Source: Loigolactobacillus coryniformis subsp. coryniformis KCTC 3167 = DSM 20001
GTDB lineage: Bacteria; Bacillota; Bacilli; Lactobacillales; Lactobacillaceae
DNA: 64,000 bases
Assembly (NCBI RefSeq): GCF_002706425.1
Contig: NZ_CP017713.1
Coordinates: forward strand, 124,001-188,000
Direction of reading: 5' to 3'
Shown here piece after piece: positions 8,893-16,770 of the stretch (within the stretch, counting starts at the first letter, position 1; each line of letters begins with the position of its first letter). The notes under the pieces were generated by a model that saw only the letters and a program-made list of their open reading frames with translations, was not told the DNA's origin and made no database searches. The position numbers and the translations under genes were made by a program.

Positions 8893-9507
8893 ATGACTGA
8901 ATTTTACATTGTGCGTCATGGACAGACGCAGGCAAATACACAAGATATTAAACAAGGTACGATCAATACGCCAGCAACTTATTTGAACGATACCGGTAAG
9001 GCACAAGCACAAACGCTGCATGATAATTTTGATTTAAGTTTTGCTGATCGAATGATTGCCAGTCCATTAGAGCGCACCAAACAGACGGCCGCAATTCTGA
9101 ATAGCGGGTACGATCTACCATTAAGCTACGATCAGCGGTTGATTGAAATTTCTTATGGCCGCTGGGATGGTCAGACGAATGCCCAGCTGCGCAAAACTTA
9201 TCCGGAATTATTTAATCCGATCACTGGTGAAGTTTATCCAGATTATGCCATTCCAGCTAAAGGTGAAGAATTTAATGCGGTTGAAACACGGGTGCGTGCA
9301 TTTACTGAAGAGATGACCCAGCGTTATCCGAAAGAAAAAATCGTGATCGTTTCGCATGGTTTTACGGTACGCAGTTTTGCGGTCAATGCAGTACAGCCGC
9401 AAGATCCGATGAGTATGCCAGAGCCAGAGAATACCAGTGTAACCAAAATAATCTGTGCACCAGGGACCTTACAACAATATTTGATTTACTATAATCGACG
9501 TTATTAG
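8893..9507 (+). CDS. Histidine phosphatase family protein
   Basis: A 204-residue member of the phosphoglycerate-mutase-like histidine phosphatase superfamily. The catalytic RHG motif is at the N-terminus (FYIVRHGQTQAN, His about residue 9), followed by SPLERTKQTA (conserved Arg), the acidic EISYGRWDGQ segment, and the second histidine in IVIVSHGFTVRSF. The length fits a phosphatase rather than true glycolytic mutase. The substrate cannot be told from the sequence. The ATG at 8893 follows GGAGGCTTTGAA. The gene sits directly behind a structured leader-like repeat and 40 bases before a small coiled-coil gene. Confidence 0.88.
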   Translation: MTEFYIVRHGQTQANTQDIKQGTINTPATYLNDTGKAQAQTLHDNFDLSFADRMIASPLERTKQTAAILNSGYDLPLSYDQRLIEISYGRWDGQTNAQLRKTYPELFNPITGEVYPDYAIPAKGEEFNAVETRVRAFTEEMTQRYPKEKIVIVSHGFTVRSFAVNAVQPQDPMSMPEPENTSVTKIICAPGTLQQYLIYYNRRY

Positions 9508-9547
9508 CTTCAATTTGTGCTATAGTCAAATTGATGGGGATGATCAT

Positions 9548-9895
9548 ATGGCTGAAGTTGAAGTAGCTGATTTGGAAAAAATTAAGCAACGGCTAAGAAA
9601 GTTAGCAGCGCAGATGCGTAAATTAGGTGGTAAAACTAGTGGTTTAAGCCAGCGCTGGACACAGGATCGAGCAATTCGTGAAGTGAACGCGATCGTAAGT
9701 GAAACTAAAAAGGCGACCGCTACTGGGCAACCCTTAACTACAGCTGAGCGCAAGTCACTCGAGTATATTGAAACTGAATTTGTTGATCTTGACGATGCAC
9801 TCGTTAATTTACCCGATTCTGCGGATAAATTAAAAACAACTATGCTGAAGCAGGAAGCTTTGAAAGCTGTTCGTCAGCGATTAACACTAAAATAA
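9548..9895 (+). CDS. Small helical protein of unknown function
   Basis: 115 residues from ATG 9548, which has GGGGAT upstream. I do not recognise the family. The sequence is charged and almost free of Pro and Gly in its first half (VADLEKIKQRLRKLAAQMRK), predicting a coiled coil of about 30 residues, then a second helical segment, and a Lys/Arg-rich C-terminus. It has no signal peptide or membrane span, so it is probably cytosolic. It follows the phosphatase gene by 40 bases and may be co-transcribed; its stop lies inside the shared terminator. Confidence 0.6.
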   Translation: MAEVEVADLEKIKQRLRKLAAQMRKLGGKTSGLSQRWTQDRAIREVNAIVSETKKATATGQPLTTAERKSLEYIETEFVDLDDALVNLPDSADKLKTTMLKQEALKAVRQRLTLK

Positions 9896-9928
9896 GCGTT
9901 AGGCATTTTTGCCTAACGCTTATTTTAG
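9887..9928. terminator. Perfect 18-bp bidirectional terminator
   Basis: CTAAAATAAGCGTTAGGC and its exact reverse complement flank a six-base loop (ATTTTT). The A-rich and T-rich stem ends supply U-tracts on both strands. It overlaps the stop codons of the convergent genes at 9548-9895 and 9920-11335. Confidence 0.9.
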
Positions 9929-11335
9929 TAAAGTCCCACTGTCCGGCGTTAATGCGCGCCGCTTTAACTTGCCATTACCAGTACGCGGAAAATCAGTGAC
10001 CAAATAAAAAGCATGGGGAACTTTGTAATGCGCTAAATGATTGCGGCCATAATCGCGTAGCTCCGCTGCACTGATCGGTGTTTTTAACTGAAGATAGGCT
10101 AATGGAACGCTGCCCCAAGTGGCATCAGCATGACCGGCAACAACGATCTGCTTGACCGCTGGGTGCTGCTGATAAACAGCTTCGATCTCACCAGGAAAAA
10201 TATTTTCGCCGCCAGAATTGATCATATCGCCGCTACGACCTTGGACAAACAGGAAGCCTTCGTCATCCAGATAGCCAATATCGTCGGTGTCAAACCAACC
10301 GTCATGTAGTTGGCGGTTAAATGCTGCTGGCTGATTTAAGTAGCCGGCGGCCAGGGTTGGTGTTTTAACCAAAATATGTTGATCAGTGGCGATCTTAATT
10401 TGAACAGGGAACAGTGGTTGCCCAGCCGAGCCTAATTTACGAGCGGCGTTAGCGAAATCTAGCGCCACGATCTGCGAGGCAGTTTCGGTCATGCCATATG
10501 ACTGAATCACAGGAATCTGTCGTTGTTGACACTCATTCAGTGTCGCCCGATCGATCGGGCCGCCGCCGAGGAGCATACAGCGGAACGCAGCCTGATAATA
10601 TTGGTCTGTTGGCAGCGTCTGCAGTAATTTTTGTAGCATGTACGGGACGACTGAAATCGTTGTGATCGGCTGTGTGCAGAGTAGGTGGTTGATCAGCGGG
10701 GCATCAAAATGATCGACCAATACAACGGTCATGCCGTAGATCAAGCCGCGTAACATGATCGATAAGCCACTGATATGAAATAGCGGCACACAACATAACC
10801 AACTATCGGCGGCAGTCAAGCCGAGATTTAGAACCGAACCGATTGCCGAATAAAAATGATTGCTGTAAGTTTGCAGCACGCCTTTTGCGTGGCCTGAAGT
10901 ACCAGAAGTAAACATAATGCTCGCCACTGCCGCTGGTTCGAATTCAACTGGCGGGATTATGGGCAAGGGAGCCTGCTGGGCTAACTGACTAAAGCTGACC
11001 ACTTTAACTGGCAGTGGCCGCACCAATTGATCGGCGGCCAAACAAAGAGTGACTGCAGCGTCAGTTAATTGCTGACTTAACTCGTCAACGCTCAGTCGCT
11101 GATTGAGCAAAACAGGGGTAAAACCCAATTGCTGCAACGCTAAAATGGTCAAATAACCAGGTAGCGTGTTATCAGTTAAAATGGCGATGCGCCCCGTTGG
11201 CTGCAATTGTTTGATCCGGCCAGCTTGTTGTAGAACTTGTTGCTGCAATTCAGCAAAGGTCAACTTTTCGTGTTTGGTCCGCACGGCACAGCGTTGCGGT
11301 GACAGCCGTGCGCGCTTACTTAACCAATTTTCCAT
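9920..11335 (-). CDS. menE: o-Succinylbenzoate-CoA ligase
   Basis: A 471-residue acyl-adenylate-forming enzyme. Motifs in order: the phosphate-binding loop MFTSGTSGHAKGV (about 140), the QSYGMTETAS A5 motif, the WFDTDDIGYLDDEGFLFVQGR hinge/ATP region, and the C-terminal GNGKLKRR lysine loop. The length is right for MenE, and it sits two bases after menB on the same strand, so the assignment to menaquinone side-chain-ring activation (o-succinylbenzoate to its CoA ester) is firm. Other men genes are not in the window, so the pathway may be completed elsewhere or be partial. Confidence 0.88.
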   Translation of the reverse strand: MENWLSKRARLSPQRCAVRTKHEKLTFAELQQQVLQQAGRIKQLQPTGRIAILTDNTLPGYLTILALQQLGFTPVLLNQRLSVDELSQQLTDAAVTLCLAADQLVRPLPVKVVSFSQLAQQAPLPIIPPVEFEPAAVASIMFTSGTSGHAKGVLQTYSNHFYSAIGSVLNLGLTAADSWLCCVPLFHISGLSIMLRGLIYGMTVVLVDHFDAPLINHLLCTQPITTISVVPYMLQKLLQTLPTDQYYQAAFRCMLLGGGPIDRATLNECQQRQIPVIQSYGMTETASQIVALDFANAARKLGSAGQPLFPVQIKIATDQHILVKTPTLAAGYLNQPAAFNRQLHDGWFDTDDIGYLDDEGFLFVQGRSGDMINSGGENIFPGEIEAVYQQHPAVKQIVVAGHADATWGSVPLAYLQLKTPISAAELRDYGRNHLAHYKVPHAFYLVTDFPRTGNGKLKRRALTPDSGTLLK

Positions 11336-11337
11336 CG

Positions 11338-12159
11338 TTAAGGGAACTTCGGGAACTGATCGAAATCAGGTTTGCGCTTCTCATTGAAGGCATCCCGACC
11401 TTCCTTACCTTCGTCGGTGGTGTAAAATAGCATTGTGGCATCGCCAGCGAATTGTTGTAATCCAGCTAAACCATCTGTGTCTGCGTTCATTGCGGCTTTG
11501 ATGAAACGTAAGGCGGTCGGTGATTTAGTCAAAATCTCATTACACCAATCTAAAGTAACTGATTCAACTTCAGCTAATGGGGCAACTTTGTTGATCCAAT
11601 TCATTTGGTAGGCTTCTTCAGCGCTGTAAAAATGATTCAAGAACCAAACTTCTTTAGCGCGCTTATGGCCGATCACGCGGGCTAAATAGCCAGAACCGTA
11701 GCCGGCGTCAAAACTACCGACTTTAGGCCCGGTTTGACCGAATTGCGCGTTATCAGCGGCGATCGTCAAGTCACAGATCAGCTGGAGAATATTGCCACCA
11801 CCGACTGACCAACCTTTGACCATTGCGATAACCGGCTTAGGGATGATCCGAATCAAATGTTGCAGATCTAATACATTGAGGCGGGCAATTTTATCGGGAC
11901 CCACATAGCCACCATTACCGCGAATACCTTGATCACCGCCAGAAGAAAAGGCTTTGTCACCGGCACCCGTTAAAATAATCACGCCAATACTTGCATCATC
12001 ACGGCAGATCGTGAAGGCCTCGATCATTTCTTGGATCGTTACTGGCGTAAATGCGTTCAACTTTTTGGGACGGTTCATCGTAATTTTTGCGATTTTATTG
12101 GCCCGTTCAAAAATAATTTCTGAGTAGTCTTTGACGTTTTGCCAAGTTACACTAGTCAT
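11338..12159 (-). CDS. menB: 1,4-Dihydroxy-2-naphthoyl-CoA synthase
   Basis: A 273-residue crotonase-fold enzyme that closes the naphthoquinone ring from o-succinylbenzoyl-CoA. Diagnostic MenB segments are [28 protein letters not shown] (oxyanion region), [29 protein letters not shown], and [27 protein letters not shown]. The C-terminus ([17 protein letters not shown]) is also typical. It starts at 12159 with an A/G-rich ribosome site. It is followed immediately by menE, and is divergent from a hotdog thioesterase only 31 bases away. Confidence 0.93.
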   Translation of the reverse strand: MTSVTWQNVKDYSEIIFERANKIAKITMNRPKKLNAFTPVTIQEMIEAFTICRDDASIGVIILTGAGDKAFSSGGDQGIRGNGGYVGPDKIARLNVLDLQHLIRIIPKPVIAMVKGWSVGGGNILQLICDLTIAADNAQFGQTGPKVGSFDAGYGSGYLARVIGHKRAKEVWFLNHFYSAEEAYQMNWINKVAPLAEVESVTLDWCNEILTKSPTALRFIKAAMNADTDGLAGLQQFAGDATMLFYTTDEGKEGRDAFNEKRKPDFDQFPKFP

Positions 12160-12190
12160 AAATACAACTTCTTTCTATATGGAGGTCAAA

Positions 12191-12565
12191 ATGAATTTAC
12201 TTGAATTGTTGGGCGTTAAAACGGTGCGCGCTACTGCTACTGAGGCGATCGTCGAAATCGCAGTGACTGACCAATTAAAGCAGCCCTTTGGTGTTGTCCA
12301 TGGCGGCATCAATACCATTTTAGCTGAAACCGCGGCTAGCTTAGGTGCTAGCGCTGGTCTGGACACGACGCAACAAATAGCAGTAGGCGTCAATGTGGAA
12401 ACGCACCACCTTTATACTGTAGCACAAGGTCGTCTGCGCGCCAATGCCAAACCGCTCCACGCAGGCAAGCGATTACAAACCTGGCAGGTTGAAGTTCACG
12501 AACAAGCCAGCGCACGGCTAACGAGTGTCAGCACCGTTACGCTTATGATCACAGCTCGTCAGTAG
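12191..12565 (+). CDS. menI: Hotdog-fold thioesterase, likely DHNA-CoA hydrolase
   Basis: 124 residues from ATG 12191 behind GGAGGTCAAA. The PaaI-like hotdog signature is visible: PFGVVHGGINTILAETAASLGA, with the acidic catalytic residue in the LAET helix, then GVNVETHHL. Proteins of this size next to menB and menE usually hydrolyse 1,4-dihydroxy-2-naphthoyl-CoA, the step after MenB, so the context supports that role; the substrate is inferred. It is divergent from menB with a 31-base gap, so one or both promoters must overlap coding sequence. Confidence 0.75.
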   Translation: MNLLELLGVKTVRATATEAIVEIAVTDQLKQPFGVVHGGINTILAETAASLGASAGLDTTQQIAVGVNVETHHLYTVAQGRLRANAKPLHAGKRLQTWQVEVHEQASARLTSVSTVTLMITARQ

Positions 12566-12750
12566 CGCAAAAAGAATTTTACGATCGTGATTCTAGCACG
12601 TTTATTTCCAAAGTACTGATTAGGTGCGTCTGGGTGTAAAAGCCCTTCGCTAGAACTGATATTGGGTCGTTTTAGATTACTGATTTTAGCTGAAAACTGA
12701 AGGAATCAATAGTAATTGGATCCTAGTTTACTAGGATGCCAGTTAAGCTC

Positions 12751-12789
12751 TAACCCCAGTGGGATTTATCCTGCGGGGGTTATCTTTTT
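12751..12789 (+). terminator. Terminator after the thioesterase
   Basis: TAACCCC and GGGGTTA form the lower stem, with a second paired segment (GGGAT/ATCC region) above, followed by TCTTTTT. A perfect small inverted repeat, ATCCTAG TTTA CTAGGAT, lies just upstream at 12720-12737. The 185 bases between the gene and the hairpin hold nothing else I can support. Confidence 0.75.
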
Positions 12790-12807
12790 ACTTACAAAAA
12801 AACACCG

Positions 12808-13098
12808 TTACTGGCGTTTTTTCTTTTGCCCATTTTCTTCCGCTGGTTCCGGCACCATGCGCCGATAGCCCCAATAACCGACTAACAGTAAAATCAGCAG
12901 GTTGATCCCTAGATTGGTGTTTTGCAGCAACCGCGCACCGCCATAATTCAATAGCCGCACCACCGTGATTACACAATTTGCCACTAGCAGCCACTTGGTC
13001 AGCGTCAGCAAGTGCTGCTCGCGCATGTTGTGCAGAGGCACGTAATCTAGAATAAAGACGATCCCAATTTGCATCAGTAAAACTAACCAAACATCCAT
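12808..13098 (-). CDS. Small membrane protein, unknown
   Basis: 96 residues from ATG 13098, chosen because GAGGTG lies upstream on the minus strand; a longer frame to 13173 lacks a ribosome site. Three hydrophobic segments are visible: VWLVLLMQIGIVFILDYV, LTKWLLVANCVITVVRLL and NLGINLLILLLVGYWGY. The C-terminus is short and very basic (NGQKKKRQ), which should lie in the cytoplasm. I do not recognise the family. It is divergent from the DMT transporter gene. Confidence 0.6.
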   Translation of the reverse strand: MDVWLVLLMQIGIVFILDYVPLHNMREQHLLTLTKWLLVANCVITVVRLLNYGGARLLQNTNLGINLLILLLVGYWGYRRMVPEPAEENGQKKKRQ

Positions 13099-13235
13099 AG
13101 CGCACACCTCACTCAAATATTTATAATAATTATAGCGCTTACATAAAGTGTGAAGCAATCTTTTTCCAGGCAAAGTTGTTTACCGCCGCTGGTTTCCTGT
13201 TATGATAGAGGTAATGTTGAACGTTGGAGGGAATC

Positions 13236-14150
13236 ATGCAAAAGTCACGAACATTATCAGGGGTCTTGCTTGCCAGTGGTGGCGCGGTTTTGTGGGGCAT
13301 TTCTGGTATTTTTGGTAAATTATTATTTGAAGGGCCGAATGCAGTGACACCGGCTTGGCTAACGGCAGTGCGGATGCTTCTAGCCGGGGGGTTGTTATTG
13401 CTGTATAGTTTGGCGCGTCACGGCGATCCATTAGCAGTATGGCGGACGCCGAGTACGGCGATTCGGCAAATTTTATACGGGGTACTTGGTTTGTTGCCGG
13501 TGCAGTTTTTTTATTTTTTGGCAGTTGATTACGGTAATGCCTCGATTGCAACCATTCTACAGTTTCTGGGACCAATCGTGATCGCGTTGTACTACGTGAT
13601 CTTTAAACGGCAGTTACCATCACGGGCCGAAGCAATTGGGATGTTGTTGGCGTTACTGGGGACCTTCATTTTGGTCACCCACGGGCACTTCAATCAATTA
13701 GTGGTCGCACCGTTAGCCTTATTTTGGGGTTTGATGTCGGCACTAGCAATTGCTGGTGATACGTTATTACCGCGGCCACTGTTACCAAAATTCGGCTCGA
13801 TCAACGTCAATGCTTGGGGGCTTTTAGTCGGCGGGGTGCAGATGAATTTCATTCAGCCAGTCTGGGTCGGTGTGCCGCAGTTTACATGGCAATTGGCCGG
13901 CGAGATCACCGTGGTCGTGTTGTTTGGGACCTTGATCGCCTACGTGATGTATTCTAATAGCTTGTTGTATATCACGCCGACCACCGCCAGTTTATTAGAT
14001 GCCTTCGAACCACTAGCAGCGACGATTTTATCGATTATTTTCTTCAGTATTCCATTTGCTTGGGCCGATGCTGTCGGCGGAATTTTGATTGTTTTGGCGG
14101 TGGTGATGCTGTCATTGAATGTACGACCGTTTAAGAAACGGCGTAAATGA
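13236..14150 (+). CDS. EamA/DMT-family transporter
   Basis: 304 residues from ATG 13236 (GGAGGG upstream). Ten hydrophobic segments are spread over two EamA repeats; the first begins SGVLLASGGAVLWGISGIFGKLLFE, the second around LALFWGLMSALAIAGDTLLP. It resembles the YicL-type subgroup of the drug/metabolite transporter superfamily, usually exporting amino acids or metabolites. The substrate is unknown. It appears to be a single-gene unit. Confidence 0.85.
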   Translation: MQKSRTLSGVLLASGGAVLWGISGIFGKLLFEGPNAVTPAWLTAVRMLLAGGLLLLYSLARHGDPLAVWRTPSTAIRQILYGVLGLLPVQFFYFLAVDYGNASIATILQFLGPIVIALYYVIFKRQLPSRAEAIGMLLALLGTFILVTHGHFNQLVVAPLALFWGLMSALAIAGDTLLPRPLLPKFGSINVNAWGLLVGGVQMNFIQPVWVGVPQFTWQLAGEITVVVLFGTLIAYVMYSNSLLYITPTTASLLDAFEPLAATILSIIFFSIPFAWADAVGGILIVLAVVMLSLNVRPFKKRRK

Positions 14151-14422
14151 AAAGAGCCTGTGGCATAAGTCTCAAAAAATAAATAGACCGACTGAAATTA
14201 TTCATGTGGTCAGTTGAGCCATTTTTAGTTATAAGCTAAAGGTTGAAAGCATCAAAAATATCAAAAGGTTATGGCGCAATATATTACTAGTTTTTACTCT
14301 ATTAAGCATTACCTCAGAGCTTGTCAAAGCTATGAGGTAATGCTTTTATAAATTCGTCAAAAATTATATTTAATGTACGTGTGGTGCTAGTTTGTAACAT
14401 TTAGAAATTTAACAAAAAAGTC
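14151..14422. other. Gene-free region with a long hairpin
   Basis: It begins with GAGCCTGTGGCATAAG, which vaguely resembles the start of the structured repeats at 40976 and 47781, but the rest does not align well. The main feature is the hairpin at 14304-14345. No coding frame is credible. The N-terminal part of the WxL gene truncated by IS982 is not present here. Confidence 0.4.
14304..14345. terminator. 18-bp hairpin, terminator-like
   Basis: AAGCATTACCTCA pairs perfectly with TGAGGTAATGCTT, and inside it AGCTT GTCA AAGCT extends the stem, with one mismatched pair between. Only four T follow, so termination is uncertain. It lies about 150 bases after the DMT gene. Confidence 0.5.
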
Positions 14423-15353
14423 CAACCCAGTTAGACTCATAAGTGACAAAACTTAAAAGGAGTAATAACTGTGTTGAACCACCTCAAGTTTAAGCAAAAT
14501 CGTCACGAATTACAAGTTAGTTTCCATTACTTTTACCAGTTATGTTCATTGCTTTATCAGCGTTATTGTCCGCGTAGCGTCATTGAGCGGCGCAACGTTG
14601 AACATACTAAAATTACTGATATTAAACTTTTAGCTTTACTGTGCTTACAAGTCACACTGGGAATTCAATCGCAACGCCGCTTCTATTATCTGATGGCAGC
14701 GTTTATGCCGCGGCAAATGGTGGTATCACGTTCACGTTTCAACCGCCGCGCGCAACAATTACTGGCAGTAGTCAATGCCATTCGCTCAGGTATCACTAAG
14801 GATTATGCTCATTCGGGCGACCTAGCGATTATCGACAGTTTACCCAACCCACTATGTGCCAAAGTTCGTAATTTCAGAGTTAGAATTTTTGCTGGGAAGG
14901 CCAACATTGGCTATAATGCCACCAAGAAAATGCCATTTTATGGGTTTAAAACCCACATGGTCGTCACGGCTAATGGCTATATTCTGAATTATGTGATCAC
15001 GGCGGCCTCAGTTCATGATGCTAAGGTAGCGCCTGAGCTAATTAGCGGTTGTCCTTGTCCCAATATTTTGGCCGATGTTGGTTATGTTGGGAAAAAACTC
15101 AAGACCAGTTTTAGGGCCCTAGGCTATAACTTATGGACGCCTTATCGTTCTAATATGAAAGGTGCTAAACAGCATAATAAGCGTCAACTCAAGGCGTTAC
15201 GGCGGACAATAGAGTCACGCTTTTCAATTTTAGCCCAGCAATTTGGGATTGAAACCAATCTCACCCGTAGTCTATTTGGTTTTCAATTAAAGATTGAATT
15301 GACGATATTGGTATACAATTTAGGCTTTTTTGATTTTATGACGAACTAGCAAC
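14423..15353 (+). mobile_element. IS982-family insertion sequence
   Basis: Carries one transposase. The ends show a rough inverted repeat: CCCAGTTAGACTCATAA near 14426 on the left, and TGCTAGTTCGTCATAA read backwards from about 15352. Boundaries are approximate. The right end abuts, in frame, the remnant of a WxL-domain gene. Confidence 0.7.
14471..15349 (+). CDS. IS982-family transposase
   Basis: 292 residues from GTG 14471 behind AAAAGGAG. Motifs of the IS982 family are AIIDSLPNPLCAKVR (first Asp), NATKKMPFYGFKTHMVVTANGYI, ITAASVHDAKVAP, ILADVGYVGKKL (second Asp) and RRTIESRFSILAQQFGIE (Glu). Length is normal and the frame is uninterrupted, so it may be active. Confidence 0.92.
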   Translation: MLNHLKFKQNRHELQVSFHYFYQLCSLLYQRYCPRSVIERRNVEHTKITDIKLLALLCLQVTLGIQSQRRFYYLMAAFMPRQMVVSRSRFNRRAQQLLAVVNAIRSGITKDYAHSGDLAIIDSLPNPLCAKVRNFRVRIFAGKANIGYNATKKMPFYGFKTHMVVTANGYILNYVITAASVHDAKVAPELISGCPCPNILADVGYVGKKLKTSFRALGYNLWTPYRSNMKGAKQHNKRQLKALRRTIESRFSILAQQFGIETNLTRSLFGFQLKIELTILVYNLGFFDFMTN

Positions 15354-15793
15354 ACGCGTATCATGATATTACTGAGGGTAGTGCTACTGCCAACTTAGTG
15401 GATGGTAACGTTAATCGTGATGCAACGCAAAATTCTGATCAGAGAATCAATTTGACCGATACGCGTAGCACTGATCGTAATTGGCAATTAAAAGCTGTAA
15501 TGACTGACTTTGAAAATGGAAATGATACGATTACAGTTGGTCTTGGTAGTGGGATTGGCTTGGATATAGAAAATGGTGGTGCTGCAGTTGTAAACCCGAT
15601 TGATAGTAGCGGCGCCCAGGTTGTCATTAGTTCCGAAAATGCCATCCATCATCGTGACACTAATCAACAGTATAGCTTAACTACTAATACTGATTTAACA
15701 TTAGATCGTAATGAGTTGTTGCCAACTACTGCTGCTGGTACGACATTCCAATCTGATATTACTTGGACATTGGAAGATGGGTTAACATTTTAA
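15350..15793 (+). pseudogene. WxL-domain surface protein, C-terminal remnant
   Basis: The frame runs on from the IS982 stop codon and encodes about 147 residues with the WxL wall-binding signature: a first W-x-L at RNWQLKAVMTDF with LTDTRSTDRN before it, and a second at the C-terminus (SDITWTLEDGL). The N-terminus and signal peptide are missing, replaced by the IS. WxL proteins bind peptidoglycan non-covalently and usually occur in clusters; here only this piece is left. A GTG at 15398 could start a shorter frame, but it has no ribosome site and no secretion signal. Confidence 0.85.
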
Positions 15794-15887
15794 AATAGAT
15801 TAATTTGAATAGCTGGTAGTACACATTTTATAAGGACGTTACTTTCATTAAGAAAAATCTAGAAATTAATATTCCTGTGATAAAGTG

Positions 15888-15928
15888 AACCTCCAAGGCT
15901 GGATTTGGTGTCTAACCTTGGAGGTTTT
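15888..15928 (+). terminator. Terminator after the WxL remnant
   Basis: AACCTCCAAGG pairs perfectly with CCTTGGAGGTT around a 17-base loop, with four T in a row at the end. Confidence 0.8.
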
Positions 15929-15989
15929 ACTATCTCCAGATCTTTGTTCTTGAATTTGATTATTTTAAGTTAATATTTCTTAAAAAACG

Positions 15990-16019
15990 TTGCTTTTTCT
16001 CATTGCTACATTCTACTAT
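15990..16019 (+). promoter_or_regulatory. Promoter of the two-component operon
   Basis: TTGCTT (15990-15995) and TACTAT (16014-16019) are separated by 18 bases, 41 bases before the response-regulator start. Confidence 0.5.
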
Positions 16020-16059
16020 AGATTCAATGAGTCTAATTGTATCAAGGAGAAAATTAAAA

Positions 16060-16770
16060 ATGGGTAAAACGATTCTATTGGTCGAAGATGAAGATAGTTT
16101 AATTTCTTTTTTAAAAACTGAACTAAAGTTTGAAGATTATACGATAATTGTAACTAAAGATGGTCAGGAGGCGTTAACTAGCTATGCTAGTAACCAGCAG
16201 CAGATCGATTTGATTATATTGGATTGGATGTTGCCTAAATTAGATGGACTGGAAGTAATGCGGCGCATTCGCCGCCACGATGATGTACCGATCATTATGA
16301 TGACGGCGCGTGACTATATTGGCGATAAGGTAGCCGGGTTAGATAATGGGGCCGATGATTACATTACGAAACCGTTTGAAATTGAAGAGTTATTAGCGCG
16401 CATTCGTGTCATTATTCGGCGGGAGCAAAGGCATGATGAGCAGACACAAACCAATTATCAAATTGCTGACTTAGCATTAGATACCAAGTCGCGGCAGGTG
16501 CACCGAGCCGGTAAAATAATTCAGTTAACGCAACGCGAATATAATTTATTGCTGATATTGATCAAACACATCGGAGAAACTTTAACACGTGATGAGTTAT
16601 TGGATCTGGTGTGGGGCGTTGATTTTGAAGGCCAGCTAAATATTGTTGATGTCTATATTCGCTATTTACGGCACAAAGTTGATTTTGAAAGCCAGCCGTT
16701 GATCCATACCGTACGGGGTGTGGGCTATACGCTGAGGGATGATAACGATCATGCGAAAAAAGCAGAATAA
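16060..16770 (+). CDS. OmpR-family response regulator
   Basis: 236 residues from ATG 16060 (AAGGAG upstream); the frame extends further 5' but without a ribosome site. The receiver domain shows acidic pocket residues in LVEDED, the phospho-acceptor Asp55 in LIILDWMLPKLDG, Thr in MMTARD, and Lys in ITKPFEIEELLARI. The C-terminal winged helix includes REYNLLLILIKHIGETLTRDELLDLVWG and ends TVRGVGYTLRDD. It overlaps the kinase gene by 20 bases, so the two are translated together. The next operon is the dlt cluster, making envelope control a reasonable guess, not a demonstrated link. Confidence 0.93.
   Translation: MGKTILLVEDEDSLISFLKTELKFEDYTIIVTKDGQEALTSYASNQQQIDLIILDWMLPKLDGLEVMRRIRRHDDVPIIMMTARDYIGDKVAGLDNGADDYITKPFEIEELLARIRVIIRREQRHDEQTQTNYQIADLALDTKSRQVHRAGKIIQLTQREYNLLLILIKHIGETLTRDELLDLVWGVDFEGQLNIVDVYIRYLRHKVDFESQPLIHTVRGVGYTLRDDNDHAKKAE

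Noticed and set aside
12788-13105. Second minus-strand frame over the small membrane protein
   Set aside because: The other frame (12808-13098) has a ribosome site and clear membrane spans; this one does not.
14151-14260. Third copy of the family A repeat
   Set aside because: Only the GTGGCATAAG start resembles it; the internal hairpins and the CACGTTT end are absent.
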